From positions 1-64,000 of the forward strand of contig NZ_JACSKY010000009.1 in NCBI RefSeq assembly GCF_018617855.1: a stretch of 64,000 bases of DNA, written 5' to 3'. Position 1 is the first letter of the stretch; each line of letters starts with the position of its first letter. The notes under the pieces were generated by a model. That model worked only from the letters and a program-made list of their open reading frames with translations. It had not been told where the DNA came from and searched no databases. Position numbers and translations under genes: made by a program. Source of the stretch: Exiguobacterium qingdaonense (GTDB lineage: Bacteria; Bacillota; Bacilli; Exiguobacteriales; Exiguobacteriaceae). This document shows, one piece after another, positions 26,316-35,030 of this stretch.

Positions 26316-26654
26316 GTGTCACTAGAAGAGAAGGTCGAGCATTTATCATATCAGCTGAAAATTTTGCTTGAAATTGTCGATTGGACGGACCGTCCCTTTG
26401 AATATGAAGTGATTCGAGCGAATCTGACGAAGCAAGAGGTCAAGTCGTTTTTTCAACTGATTGAAGAGGTTCGAACACGACAAAACGAGCAATTGCGCTA
26501 TGGATATACGTCCATAGAGCCGTTACTCGTTCATTTCGTAGGTATGCTAGATGCGAGACTCGACGCAAAAACGATTCTAGAGGCATGCGTCCGTCAAAGA
26601 ATCGAGTTGGATGTGACCGAGCCACTTTATCGGCAGGTCAAGCTTCTTGACTGA
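26316..26654 (+). CDS. yhaI: DUF1878 protein YhaI
   Basis: A 112-residue soluble, largely helical protein resembling B. subtilis YhaI (DUF1878; unknown function). Position between prsA and scoC is the same as in B. subtilis. The start is probably GTG at 26316 behind GGGGTGAGG; a GTG at 26307 is in the same frame. TATAAT at 26275-26280 is a likely -10 box. The 3' end overlaps scoC's by 17 bp in convergent orientation, so the two mRNAs are complementary at their ends. Confidence 0.75.
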   Translation: MSLEEKVEHLSYQLKILLEIVDWTDRPFEYEVIRANLTKQEVKSFFQLIEEVRTRQNEQLRYGYTSIEPLLVHFVGMLDARLDAKTILEACVRQRIELDVTEPLYRQVKLLD

Positions 26655-27201
26655 GCTCATCCTCATCAGGGCGTCTACCTGCTTCTTCTGTGATCATTTT
26701 TGATGTCTCCGCAAAGATATCCATGAAGTTGTCCCCATACAAGCGACGTACGATGGCCGTCATGTCTGTCAAGTCTGGGAATTTTCCATAGAGTTCTTGA
26801 AGCGGAAGGGAGGCACGGAACACTCCGTTTCCTTCCGGGTCAAATGCATGAATCGTTTCAAGTAACAACGATTCTCCTTCAGGAGTCAATTGGACGTACG
26901 TGTTTCGTTTGTCCGTCTCTTTTTTAGAAAACGTAAGTAATCCACGGTCCTCTAACTTCTTTGAGAAGTTAAAGGCGGTTGAGACGTGCATGACGCCATA
27001 TTTAGCGATCTCAGAGATGGAGGCACCACCTAAAGCGTGGGCAATCCATAAAATATGATGCTCATTAATATTCAAGTCGAACGGTTTGATCCAGTTTTGC
27101 CAGTCTTTTTCGACGGTTTTCCACAAAGCCTTACTCAATTGAATGATTTTATGGCTATAGAGCATGGCCTCAGGGCCAGTGAATTCTTTTTCGTGTTCCA
27201 T
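26638..27201 (-). CDS. scoC: MarR-family regulator ScoC (Hpr)
   Basis: Transition-state repressor of proteases, sporulation and peptide uptake genes in Bacillus. The 187-residue protein has a winged-helix MarR domain (about 20-125) with [20 protein letters not shown] as recognition region and [17 protein letters not shown] as wing. Length and synteny (next to yhaI and yhaH) match Hpr/ScoC. AAAGGATGGA precedes the ATG. Targets in this organism are not known. Confidence 0.85.
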   Translation of the reverse strand: MEHEKEFTGPEAMLYSHKIIQLSKALWKTVEKDWQNWIKPFDLNINEHHILWIAHALGGASISEIAKYGVMHVSTAFNFSKKLEDRGLLTFSKKETDKRNTYVQLTPEGESLLLETIHAFDPEGNGVFRASLPLQELYGKFPDLTDMTAIVRRLYGDNFMDIFAETSKMITEEAGRRPDEDELSQEA

Positions 27202-27262
27202 CTCGATCCATCCTTTCCGGATAAAAAATCACATGTAATCGACGGACGATGTCTTCAAACAC

Positions 27263-27619
27263 TTATTGTGTTGGATTGACGGGTTTGTCAGTCATAGCAG
27301 ACTGTACGTTCGAGAGTTCCTGGAGGTTCCCTTGGATGCGCTCGACTGAAGGCTGAATGTCTTGTTGATAGCGTTCGACTTCGACCTTCACTTGATCAGT
27401 CAGTTCTTTACCTTGTAGCTTTCCTGCGGCGGCAACGTGTGATGCATGTTTCGCCACATTCCCGAATTGTTCTTTTAGCGTAGTGATTGTGGATGCCCGA
27501 TGTTGTTGGGCAGCGGCATCGTTTCCAGTTCCTCGTGCCAGTTTCTTAAATGTAGCGACTCCTAAAAATGCTAAAACAAAGCCGAAAGCGACCCAATCTC
27601 GACGTTGGCGACTCGACAA
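27263..27619 (-). CDS. yhaH: YhaH/YtxH-like membrane-anchored protein
   Basis: A 118-residue protein with an N-terminal membrane helix (about 10-25) and a long charged helical tail, resembling YhaH/YtxH-type stress proteins. TTG start at 27619 lies 6 bp after GAGGAGGGG; a nearby ATG is out of frame. It is next to scoC as in B. subtilis. Function is unknown. A 167-bp gap to the divergent gene holds the latter's promoter. Confidence 0.65.
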   Translation of the reverse strand: MSSRQRRDWVAFGFVLAFLGVATFKKLARGTGNDAAAQQHRASTITTLKEQFGNVAKHASHVAAAGKLQGKELTDQVKVEVERYQQDIQPSVERIQGNLQELSNVQSAMTDKPVNPTQ

Positions 27620-27734
27620 TTCATTCCCCTCCTCAAGCTTGGATATTCAGAATTACATTCTTTTCATATTATTTTACCAAAAAAGAGTGATTAAAAACCT
27701 ATATCGCAAATAAAATTTTTCAGAACATTCATTT

Positions 27735-27763
27735 TTGACCGAAAAATCATTTTATTTTAAAAT
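27735..27763 (+). promoter_or_regulatory. promoter of the gene at 27788
   Basis: TTGACC (27735-27740), 17-bp spacer, TAAAAT (27758-27763), set in very AT-rich DNA. Confidence 0.6.
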
Positions 27764-27787
27764 ACGGGTAAAGGAAGGTGATCCTCA

Positions 27788-28123
27788 GTGGAGAAAGCGG
27801 AGCGTTGGGTAGATGATATGCTTGACTTGTACCTTGCTGCTAAACGACTGGGAGATGACACTTGGGCCGAATCCATTATGAACACACTAGAGGCGGGGTA
27901 CGAAGCGTCGAAACAAACGGAACAGGCGCGCGAAAATTCGATTCGAGAAAAGCGGATGCTTGAAATAGATGCCCGTCTAACTGAGTTAAGGAAAGAATTT
28001 GAACAAGCGACATCTGTCAAGACGCGCCAACAGCTGTATGAGGTGGCAATCAAGCTTCAGGTCGAGCGAGCACAATTGGAAGAAGAGCGGAAGCGTCACC
28101 GCGACTCAATCAATCAATCATAA
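27788..28123 (+). CDS. small coiled-coil protein, unknown
   Basis: I do not recognise this 111-residue protein. It is soluble, has no cysteine, and the C-terminal two thirds are a highly charged predicted coiled coil (about 50-105). The GTG start at 27788 is backed by AAGGAAGGTGAT about 5 bp upstream and by a promoter at 27735. It stands between yhaH and hit, and shares a bidirectional terminator with hit. Confidence 0.7.
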   Translation: MEKAERWVDDMLDLYLAAKRLGDDTWAESIMNTLEAGYEASKQTEQARENSIREKRMLEIDARLTELRKEFEQATSVKTRQQLYEVAIKLQVERAQLEEERKRHRDSINQS

Positions 28124-28160
28124 AGAGAGAACCGTCAAGCGATGACGGTTCTCTCTTTTA
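28122..28160. terminator. bidirectional terminator
   Basis: Stem AAAGAGAGAACCGTCA with a perfect complement and AGCGA-type loop. It serves the 27788 gene and the convergent hit gene. Confidence 0.85.
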
Positions 28161-28586
28161 AAATTGTGCATGGATGTTTGATGCGAGGGTTGCAAGTTCC
28201 TCTTTCGTGAAGGCGTCGTTTTGTGCGATCCACTTTGCACCGAATCCGTCTTCGCTCCCGTAGCGAGGAATCAAATGAATATGGAAATGGTAGACGGTTT
28301 GTCCTGCAATTTCTTCTGCATTGGACAAGACGTTCATGCCGATTGCTCCCGTTTCACGTTGAATTGCTTTGGCGATGGTCGGGACGCGTTTGAAGACGTC
28401 CGCTGCGACATCCGCTGGGAGCTCATAAATGTTTTTGAAATGCTCTTTTGGAATGACGAGCGTATGACCTTTCGTCACTTGTGATATGTCGAGGAAAGCA
28501 AGGACTTTATCGTCTTCATACACTTTGTGCGCGGGGATTTCATTGTTGACGATTTTGCAAAAAATACAGTTCGGGTCAGTTCGCAT
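28158..28586 (-). CDS. hit: HIT-family protein Hit
   Basis: Histidine-triad nucleotide hydrolase/transferase of 142 residues. The triad HFHIHLIPR is present (about 97-105), and CIFCKIV near the N-terminus is the usual zinc half-site. ATG at 28586 follows TGGAGGAATCTC; an upstream ATG at 28604 lacks a well-placed site. It lies near ecsAB as in B. subtilis. The physiological substrate of this family is not settled. Confidence 0.9.
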   Translation of the reverse strand: MRTDPNCIFCKIVNNEIPAHKVYEDDKVLAFLDISQVTKGHTLVIPKEHFKNIYELPADVAADVFKRVPTIAKAIQRETGAIGMNVLSNAEEIAGQTVYHFHIHLIPRYGSEDGFGAKWIAQNDAFTKEELATLASNIHAQF

Positions 28587-28660
28587 TGAGATTCCTCCAT
28601 TCATTTTTTCGTTTCAGAATCATCATACCACGGAAGTTCGGGCGCAAGGACGATATGAAA

Positions 28661-28682
28661 CGAGATTGATTCTCGTTATAAT
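28661..28682 (+). promoter_or_regulatory. Fur-like inverted repeat at the -10 box
   Basis: CGAGATTGATTCTCG (28661-28675) is an inverted repeat next to TATAAT (28677-28682). Aligned from 28662, it matches 14 of 19 positions of the classic Fur box. That score is weak; another repressor could be meant. Confidence 0.35.
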
Positions 28683-28713
28683 ATAGGTATGTATTTTGAA
28701 AGGAGGTGGGTAG

Positions 28714-29763
28714 ATGCCGTATACGAGAAGCAAGAGAAAAGAGCGTCATCCAAAGATACTATTTATGTCATCTGTATTAATCATTTTAGTTGGAGCCATT
28801 GTCTTCTATATATATGCATACAAGCCGGCAGCGGAGCAAGATCACATACACGTTATGTTCAAAGAGGCCTTATTAGAAGAAGACCGTACCTTCTTTGAAG
28901 AGAAGGTAGAATATCAAGGTGAGCCGTTATCGCGAGCGGAGTCTCTTCGATTCATGGGATGGTTGAACGATGAAAAATCTATTCGAGGTGAGGCCATCGC
29001 AGAGGTCGCGAAAGACCGTGCTAATCGAACGAGTGGCATGGAAGCAGAAGGGTTGTTTCGATTGATTGACACGGGTGAAGGTCGCTTCGGCTTTTCAGAC
29101 TATCGAATCGAGTTGCTCCCTCAACAAATCGATGTGACTTCAGACGTACCGCTGACGAACATTTGGGTCGACGGTCAACAAGTGGGTCGAATCGATGAAG
29201 CGAACGATGTGCTCACGTTTGAGAAGATGCCCGGGACGTATGATGTGAAAGCAATCGCGACAACGGGTGGGGAAACGGTCTCTGAAACAGAAACCGTTCA
29301 ATTGACCTCATCTACATCCCTTGACTATGCACTCATGCCGGAAACGAGTGAAGCGATTGCCGGACAATTCGATTTGAAACGTGCTGAACTGATTGAGATC
29401 GAAGTGGAAGCACAAACCGGTCACTCGCTCGAAACGGTCGATTCTTTGATCGGAAAATCGAATGAGACGGTTCAAGGAACGCTCGGCGAACCGGTCGGAA
29501 AGCGTGAAAAGAAGTGGGACTATGAACGTTTGACTGTCACGTTCAAAGATGGAAAGGCCGACTCGATTTTAATCGACCTCGATAAACGGGCGGACGACAT
29601 GATCGCCTTGCTCGGCGAACCGAAAGAGAAATCGGAGCATCCACTCGGAACGGAGTGGGACTACGGTCAATCATTTTTCGAATCAGTTTTCACGTTCTTT
29701 GGACTGGAGACCGAGAAGCAGTTCATCGAGAGAGAGGGCGCCATATATTTGTTGATTCAATGA
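28714..29763 (+). CDS. membrane-anchored extracytoplasmic protein, unknown
   Basis: A 349-residue protein with a basic N-terminus, one membrane helix (about 19-38) and a large extracytoplasmic part. A PEGA-like segment is visible at about 148-185 (IWVDGQQVGRID). Near the C-terminus are two modules starting LGEP at residues 257 and 300, each followed by a WDY motif, reminiscent of SmpA/BamE-like folds. The overall plan recalls TcaA/YvbJ-type proteins but I cannot name it. GGAGGTGG precedes the ATG. A putative regulated promoter lies at 28661-28682. Confidence 0.7.
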   Translation: MPYTRSKRKERHPKILFMSSVLIILVGAIVFYIYAYKPAAEQDHIHVMFKEALLEEDRTFFEEKVEYQGEPLSRAESLRFMGWLNDEKSIRGEAIAEVAKDRANRTSGMEAEGLFRLIDTGEGRFGFSDYRIELLPQQIDVTSDVPLTNIWVDGQQVGRIDEANDVLTFEKMPGTYDVKAIATTGGETVSETETVQLTSSTSLDYALMPETSEAIAGQFDLKRAELIEIEVEAQTGHSLETVDSLIGKSNETVQGTLGEPVGKREKKWDYERLTVTFKDGKADSILIDLDKRADDMIALLGEPKEKSEHPLGTEWDYGQSFFESVFTFFGLETEKQFIEREGAIYLLIQ

Positions 29764-29797
29764 AAAAAGAGGGACATTCCATAGTGGAAGCCCCTCC
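29763..29797 (-). terminator. terminator of the glsB-like gene
   Basis: Imperfect stem with GGCTTCCA/TGGAATGT pairing; the minus strand ends in a run of six Ts. It overlaps the stop of the upstream plus-strand gene. Confidence 0.55.
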
Positions 29798-29805
29798 GAT
29801 ACATA

Positions 29806-30057
29806 TTATTTTTTGCGCATTGATTTCATGACGAACGATACGATCAAGATTAGGATAATCGCACCGATAAGAGCCGGGACAATCGCGATATCTGCAACGA
29901 CTGGTCCGAAATCACCGAAGATAAGTCCCCCTAACCAAGCTCCGATAATCCCTGCGATGATGTTACCAATGATTCCACCTGGTACGTCCTTACCTAAAAT
30001 CAATCCTGCTAACCAACCGATGATACCCCCGATAATCAAATAAAGAATAAACCCCAT
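29806..30057 (-). CDS. GlsB/YeaQ/YmgE-family membrane protein
   Basis: An 83-residue glycine-rich membrane protein with three hydrophobic helices (about 2-20, 27-48, 55-77). G-G-I-I-G-W-L-A-G and GIIGNIIAGIIGAWLGG are the signature of the transglycosylase-associated family, often stress-induced. Function is unknown. ATG at 30057 is preferred, as AAGGAGA lies 7 bp before it; an ATG at 30063 would be too close. Confidence 0.8.
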   Translation of the reverse strand: MGFILYLIIGGIIGWLAGLILGKDVPGGIIGNIIAGIIGAWLGGLIFGDFGPVVADIAIVPALIGAIILILIVSFVMKSMRKK

Positions 30058-30081
30058 GACCATTCTCCTTCCTCTTTTTGC

Positions 30082-30116
30082 CCATTGTTCTTTACAACGA
30101 TTTTGTGAAACAATGG
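30082..30116. repeat. 8-bp inverted repeat between glsB-like gene and ecsA
   Basis: CCATTGTT (30082-30089) and AACAATGG (30109-30116) are perfect inverted copies 19 bp apart. They could be an operator or a stem in the leader. No regulator is recognised. The rest of 30064-30219 shows no clear promoter. Confidence 0.5.
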
Positions 30117-30219
30117 AAGTATTGATGTTTATGATGCCTTACAGTTCAGAATATTCCCATGTGACAACATTTAAAACATATATCACGAAAAAAAGTTGAA
30201 AATGAAAGGTGTGGTTTTC

Positions 30220-30957
30220 ATGCTGCACGTCGAACGATTGAACGGCGGATATATTGGTAAACAAGTTTTGCATAACGTCTCGTTTGAAGTAGGGAAAGGA
30301 GAGCTCGTCGGTTTGATAGGGCTAAACGGGGCCGGTAAATCAACGACAATCAAACATATTTTAGGCTTGTTGTCACCGCTGTCTGGAACGGTCAAGATTG
30401 ATGGGGAGACATTGAGCTCTTCAGAAAAGAACTATCGTAAAAAAGTGAGTTACATACCGGAAACACCGATTTTGTATGAGACGTTGACCTTACGAGAGCA
30501 TATCGAATTGATGGGGAAAGCGTATGATGTAGACCCGGATGACCTGGCCGCACGTACGAAACGTCTAGCAAAAGAAATGAGGATGGAGAAGCAGCTCGGG
30601 TGGTTCCCGTCCGTCTTTTCAAAAGGGATGCGTCAAAAGGCGATGATCTTGTGTGCGCTCGTCACAAAGACGCCTCTCTTGATTGTCGATGAGCCGTTCG
30701 TCGGTCTCGACCCGTTGGCGATTCGTCAGTTGCTCAGCCTATTTGATGAATATAAGCAAGACTGTGCGATCTTGATGTCAACCCATATCCTTGAAACGGC
30801 AGAACGGCACTGCGACCGATTCGTCTTCCTCCATCAAGGGGTCGTCATCGCGAACGGGACGGCCGCGCAGCTGCGAGAAAAATATCAACTGTCTCCTGAT
30901 GCGACACTCGATGACATTTATGTTGAGGCGATTGCGTCGGAGGAGCGTTCGTCATGA
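30220..30957 (+). CDS. ecsA: ABC transporter ATP-binding protein EcsA
   Basis: ATPase of the Ecs transporter, which in B. subtilis affects secretion, competence and regulated intramembrane proteolysis. The 245-residue protein has Walker A GLNGAGKST (about 38-46), signature FSKGMRQK and Walker B LLIVDEPFVGLDP. ATG at 30220 follows AAAGGTG by 6 bp; a TTG at 30196 is in frame. ecsB overlaps by 4 bp. ecsC, third in Bacillus, is not here. Confidence 0.9.
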   Translation: MLHVERLNGGYIGKQVLHNVSFEVGKGELVGLIGLNGAGKSTTIKHILGLLSPLSGTVKIDGETLSSSEKNYRKKVSYIPETPILYETLTLREHIELMGKAYDVDPDDLAARTKRLAKEMRMEKQLGWFPSVFSKGMRQKAMILCALVTKTPLLIVDEPFVGLDPLAIRQLLSLFDEYKQDCAILMSTHILETAERHCDRFVFLHQGVVIANGTAAQLREKYQLSPDATLDDIYVEAIASEERSS

Positions 30958-32087
30958 ATCGATTCACTTCAAGACTCGGCAGTTGGATGGAAGAGGTCGT
31001 CAAATATAGTCGATACGTCGCGAACGGGGGACTGTTGTTCACACTCTATTTCACTTTGATTTATGGGGCGTTCGTTTACAACAACTTCCTAGAGCGAGTC
31101 GATGGGGCGTTCCCGGGGGTGTGGATTGCCGCGGCGGTCCTATTCATCATGCCACTCGGCCATCGTCCACGAACGTTTATCCGAGATGCGGATCAAGTAT
31201 TTTTGCTTCCGGAATTAGGGGAGATTCGTTCTTATATGATTGGGGTGCGCTTGTTTAATATCGCTTTTGCCGCGTTACGTGGGTTGCTCGTCCTTCTCGT
31301 CTTGTTACCGCTACTCGTACGGACAGAGAGCTATTCGGGCGTCGAGGTGTTAGCTGTCGTCGTGACGATGCTCATGCTGTCGGCTGCAGGGCGTCTGGCG
31401 AAAGTGGAGGGAGTTCGTGAATGGCTCATCTTACCGTTCGCGTTTGGAAGTGGTGTCCTATTATTGATCGATTGGACATTATGGGCGTGGGTCCCGGCGC
31501 TCGCTCCGTTCATTCTCTTACATGTGAAACGAAATGAGCGAATTCCACTCCTACATTGGTTGGTGCTTGAAGAGAAAAGCCGAGCCCAGTTTGAACGGGT
31601 GATCAGCTGGTTCGTCGACTTGCCGACCTCAAAAGAAGAGGTTCGGGAACGCCGGCTCTTGACACGACTTTTAGAAAAACGGGTACTGCGACGAGTGGAC
31701 GCTTCACGCTACGTGTACGGTCTCCGAATTTTGCGCTCGAACGACTCACTTGACTTGATTCTCCGTTTGACCGTGGTGGCGCTCATCGTCATGTGGATGT
31801 CTGGGGGATGGTATGTAGGGTTTGTCACGCCACTCTTCGTAGGTTTGACGGCGTTACAACTCGTCCCATTATTTAAGCGATTAGAGGCGGTCTCCATCGT
31901 TTCTTGGTTACCGGTCACACGCGATGAACGAATCGAAGGATATTCCTGGTGGGCCATGCGATTGCTCATCGCCCAGTCTACCGTTCTCGTTCTAGCATCC
32001 ATCGCTTTCGGTGCGACATGGGATGCGGCGGTCGGATTCGTTTTATCAATCACGGTCATTCGCTATTATTTAGGTCGATTAAAATAA
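30954..32087 (+). CDS. ecsB: ABC transporter permease EcsB
   Basis: Membrane subunit of the Ecs transporter, 377 residues with about eight hydrophobic helices (first at about 25-45, pairs at 95-150 and 165-190, the rest at 265-365). It starts in the ATGA overlap with ecsA, which implies coupling. Assignment rests on the partner gene, length and topology. A hydrophilic loop of about 75 residues lies in the middle. Confidence 0.85.
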   Translation: MNRFTSRLGSWMEEVVKYSRYVANGGLLFTLYFTLIYGAFVYNNFLERVDGAFPGVWIAAAVLFIMPLGHRPRTFIRDADQVFLLPELGEIRSYMIGVRLFNIAFAALRGLLVLLVLLPLLVRTESYSGVEVLAVVVTMLMLSAAGRLAKVEGVREWLILPFAFGSGVLLLIDWTLWAWVPALAPFILLHVKRNERIPLLHWLVLEEKSRAQFERVISWFVDLPTSKEEVRERRLLTRLLEKRVLRRVDASRYVYGLRILRSNDSLDLILRLTVVALIVMWMSGGWYVGFVTPLFVGLTALQLVPLFKRLEAVSIVSWLPVTRDERIEGYSWWAMRLLIAQSTVLVLASIAFGATWDAAVGFVLSITVIRYYLGRLK

Positions 32088-32088
32088 A

Positions 32089-32118
32089 AGAAGGACATCC
32101 TGTGCGGGATGTCCTTCT
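32089..32118. terminator. bidirectional terminator between ecsB and amt
   Basis: Stem AGAAGGACATCC/GGGATGTCCTTCT with TGTGC loop; A-rich flank gives a U-tract for amt. Confidence 0.8.
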
Positions 32119-32130
32119 CACATGACTCGA

Positions 32131-33429
32131 TTATTTTTTTGGAGACATGACCGACACGCTCGAGCCGAGGACTTTCGGGAGACGTCCTGGTTTCTCTGTC
32201 GGCGCTTTTGTTTCACCATAAGCCGATACACCGTGCTCTGCAATGTCGAGACCGACATCTTCTTGTTCTTCCGTGACGCGTAGACCGATCGTGACGTCAA
32301 GGAGTTTTAAGAAAGCGTAACTTCCGCCACCGGCGATGACCATGGCGATCAATACACCGAGTGTCTGTACGCCAAGCTGTGTCAACCCGCCGCCGTAGAA
32401 GAGACCGGCTGACCCGATTCCTGTGATCTCGACGAGTCGGGGAGAAGCGAAGAAACCGAGTGCGAGCGTTCCGATGATCCCTGCGACCCCGTGAACGGAA
32501 AAGGCGCATAATGGGTCGTCCACATATTTCGCCATCAAGATGCTCGTCCCGTATGTCGCGACTGATGCGAGCGCGCCGATGATGACGGCCGCCCACGGTT
32601 CGACGAACGCACATGCTGCCGTGATGGCGACGAGTGCCCCGAGTACCCCGTTGACGATGGTCGGGATATCTGCCGTCTTCCGATGAAGCATGACGACCGC
32701 GAGCGCACCGAGCGCACCAGCTGCCGTGGCGAGCATCGTCGTCAACGCGACATACCCGAAGAATCCGTCAGCGACCGACATCGTCGAGCCGGCATTGAAT
32801 CCGAACCAGCAAAGCCAAAGGACAAGACCACCAACGACCGTCAAGACGTGATTATGACCAGCGAGTGATTCCGTCTTTCGACGTGGTTTCAAGATGATGG
32901 TCGCCATGAGCGCCGCCATCCCACCTTGAAGGTGAACGACCGCCGAACCCGCGAAGTCTTGCATACCCATCGACCCAAGCATGCCACCAGCCCAAACCGA
33001 GCGAGCGACAATCGGGTAGAGGATGGCAACGAAGAAGATACCGAACAGAACGTAGGCAGAAAGCTTAGCCCGTTCCGCAAATCCACCCCACGCGATCGCG
33101 AGGGAGACTGCGACGAATGATAACTGGAATAAGAATTTGATGTCGATGGAGACGTTCGCCCAGTCGAGGCTTGTGAACGATCCGCTTAAGAAGAATCCTT
33201 CTGTCCCAAACCAAGTCGTCCCGTCACCGAACGAGAGGCCGAACCCGACCGCCCAAAAAGCGAGTGCCGCCACAGAGAGGCTGATTATTTGTTTGACCGC
33301 GACGTGCCCGGCATTTTTCGCCCGGAGCGTCCCTGTCTCGAGTAATCCGAATCCTAATTGCATCGTCAATACGAGCAATGCAGCGATGAGTACGTACAGC
33401 GTGTCCATATAATAGAGAATGTCTTCCAT
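32131..33429 (-). CDS. amt: ammonium transporter
   Basis: Amt/Rh-family channel of 432 residues with about eleven membrane helices and a 50-residue cytoplasmic tail. Family motifs include ALLVLTMQLGFGLLETG at the N-terminus, GGMLGSMGMQDFAGSAVVH, and the histidine in FSVHGVAGIIGT. ATG at 33429 follows AAGGAGG by 9 bp; longer frames would swallow the promoter region. No glnK gene is adjacent. tnrA is divergent, and a TnrA box lies about 50 bp upstream of the probable transcription start, the activating position. Confidence 0.93.
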   Translation of the reverse strand: MEDILYYMDTLYVLIAALLVLTMQLGFGLLETGTLRAKNAGHVAVKQIISLSVAALAFWAVGFGLSFGDGTTWFGTEGFFLSGSFTSLDWANVSIDIKFLFQLSFVAVSLAIAWGGFAERAKLSAYVLFGIFFVAILYPIVARSVWAGGMLGSMGMQDFAGSAVVHLQGGMAALMATIILKPRRKTESLAGHNHVLTVVGGLVLWLCWFGFNAGSTMSVADGFFGYVALTTMLATAAGALGALAVVMLHRKTADIPTIVNGVLGALVAITAACAFVEPWAAVIIGALASVATYGTSILMAKYVDDPLCAFSVHGVAGIIGTLALGFFASPRLVEITGIGSAGLFYGGGLTQLGVQTLGVLIAMVIAGGGSYAFLKLLDVTIGLRVTEEQEDVGLDIAEHGVSAYGETKAPTEKPGRLPKVLGSSVSVMSPKK

Positions 33430-33509
33430 GTTCATGTCCTCCTTTTTCTTAGGTGCTTTCCAAAAGTTGACTTCAGTGTAAAACGAAAATTTCGTGCTGG
33501 ATTGCATTT

Positions 33510-33526
33510 TGTCAGATTATCTGACA
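33510..33526. promoter_or_regulatory. TnrA/GlnR box between amt and tnrA
   Basis: TGTCAGATTATCTGACA is a perfect dyad and matches TGTNAN7TNACA at every defined position. For amt its centre is about 50 bp from the start inferred from TACACT (33480-33475, minus). For tnrA it sits between TTGCAT (33502-33507) and CATATT (33525-33530). Confidence 0.8.
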
Positions 33527-33557
33527 TATTTTTTTTAAGACAAGGAGGCGAGGAAAG

Positions 33558-33863
33558 GTGGACTACAAAACGAAAAAAGTGATTGGAATGGGCGTTGTCA
33601 CAGAGCTGACGGGACTTTCAGAACGTCAAGTCCGTTACTATGAAGAAAAAAAACTCGTCTTTCCTGAACGGACGAAAGGTGGCTCGCGTAAATATTCTTT
33701 CCATGATGTGGAACGTTTGATTGAAGTGGCGACTAAGCTAGAGGATGGCTGGCGAATTCAAGACATCAAGGAACGGGAGCGACGATTGTCGGCGAAGCAA
33801 CGCGATGATCTGATTCGAGGGCAGTTGAATTCGGCCTTCCGAACATTTCCGACAAAAAAATGA
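33558..33863 (+). CDS. tnrA: MerR-family nitrogen regulator TnrA
   Basis: Activates or represses nitrogen genes under limitation and is inhibited by binding feedback-inhibited glutamine synthetase. The 101-residue protein has a MerR winged helix (about 8-75; VVTELTGLSERQVRYYEEKKLVFP) and a C-terminal tail GQLNSAFR that matches the glutamine-synthetase-binding tail of TnrA rather than the longer GlnR tail. GTG start at 33558 lies 9 bp after AAGGAGG. It is divergent from amt with a shared TnrA box. Confidence 0.85.
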   Translation: MDYKTKKVIGMGVVTELTGLSERQVRYYEEKKLVFPERTKGGSRKYSFHDVERLIEVATKLEDGWRIQDIKERERRLSAKQRDDLIRGQLNSAFRTFPTKK

Positions 33864-33893
33864 CACAAAGAAAACACAATGAAAATGCTTCAC

Positions 33894-33925
33894 ATTAGCA
33901 TAATTCTAATTAATTTCTGTATAAT
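33894..33925 (+). promoter_or_regulatory. hemE leader: inverted repeat and -10 box
   Basis: ATTAG-N7-CTAAT (33894-33910) followed by TATAAT (33920-33925). No good -35 box is seen, which could mean an activator is needed. The repeat slightly resembles a PerR box but matches poorly. Confidence 0.4.
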
Positions 33926-33980
33926 GTTTTTTGAGTTCACAAACACGAGAATAAAGAGTGTAGGAGAAATATAGAGGGGA

Positions 33981-35030
33981 ATGACGCGACGTATGAACGA
34001 TACTATTTTAAAAGCGTTTAAAGGAGAGGCGACGGATTATGTACCTGTATGGTATATGCGCCAAGCCGGACGCTACCAACCGGAATATCGAGAGATTAAA
34101 AAGACGAGGTCACTATTCGAGATCACGCATGATCCTGAACTTTGTGCATATGTCACAGAACTTCCGGTGAAACAACTCGGGGTCGACGCGGCCATTCTTT
34201 ATAAAGACATCATGACACCACTTCCGTCGATGGGGGTTGACGTTGAAATCAAGAGCGGGATCGGACCGGTCATTGACAATCCGTATCGAACGATGGAAGA
34301 TGTGGAGCGCTTGAAACCGTTAAACCCGGAAGACATCTCGTACGTCTTCGACACGATCCGTCTACTACGGGAACGATTAGAAGTTCCGCTCATCGGCTTT
34401 TCAGGCGCGCCGTTCACATTGGCGAGCTACATGATCGAAGGGGGACCGTCGCGGAACTACCATCGTACGAAAGCACTCATGTATGCAGAACCGGACGTAT
34501 GGAATGCGTTGATGGAAAAGCTAGGCGACATGGTCATCACGTATGCGAAGGCGCAAGCGGATGCCGGCATTCAAGCGTTCCAATTGTTTGATTCTTGGGT
34601 CGGGACGCTCAGTCGTAAAGATTATGCACGTTACATCAAACCGACGACGGAGCGTATTTTTAAAGAACTGCGTTCACTCGACATTCCGCTCATCATGCAC
34701 GGTGTCGGAGCGAGCCACCAAATCGAGGAATGGCACGACCTTCCACTTGATGTGGTCGGGCTTGACTGGCGTCTATCGGTCCAAGAAGCACGGGACCGTG
34801 GCATCACAAAGGCGGTACAAGGAAACTTAGACCCGTCGTTTTTGTTAGCTCCATGGCCGGTCATCGAAGAGAAGGTTAAGGAAATTTTAGATGAAGGAAT
34901 GAAACAGCCAGGATACGTCTTCAATTTGGGACATGGGGTGTTCCCTGAAGTCGACCCGGCCGTACTCGTCAAATTGACGGCATTCATTCACGACTACTCA
35001 GGCGAAAAAATGGGAGGCAACGAATCATGA
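33981..35030 (+). CDS. hemE: uroporphyrinogen decarboxylase
   Basis: Converts uroporphyrinogen III to coproporphyrinogen III. The 349-residue protein has the N-terminal signature [15 protein letters not shown] (about 18-32) and the [17 protein letters not shown] motif (about 139-155). Two start codons are possible: ATG 33981 is very close to AGAGGGG, ATG 33993 is 13 bp from it; neither spacing is ideal. It overlaps hemH by 4 bp, giving hemE-hemH-hemY as in B. subtilis. Confidence 0.93.
   Translation: MTRRMNDTILKAFKGEATDYVPVWYMRQAGRYQPEYREIKKTRSLFEITHDPELCAYVTELPVKQLGVDAAILYKDIMTPLPSMGVDVEIKSGIGPVIDNPYRTMEDVERLKPLNPEDISYVFDTIRLLRERLEVPLIGFSGAPFTLASYMIEGGPSRNYHRTKALMYAEPDVWNALMEKLGDMVITYAKAQADAGIQAFQLFDSWVGTLSRKDYARYIKPTTERIFKELRSLDIPLIMHGVGASHQIEEWHDLPLDVVGLDWRLSVQEARDRGITKAVQGNLDPSFLLAPWPVIEEKVKEILDEGMKQPGYVFNLGHGVFPEVDPAVLVKLTAFIHDYSGEKMGGNES

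Noticed and set aside
30064-30116. Sigma-B promoter for the glsB-like gene
   Set aside because: A GTTT and a GGGCAA are present on the minus strand, but the spacing is about 22 bp, too long for the sigma-B consensus.
33894-33910. PerR box ahead of hemE
   Set aside because: The dyad ATTAG-N7-CTAAT fits TTATAATNATTATAA at only about 9 of 14 positions; kept only as an unnamed inverted repeat.
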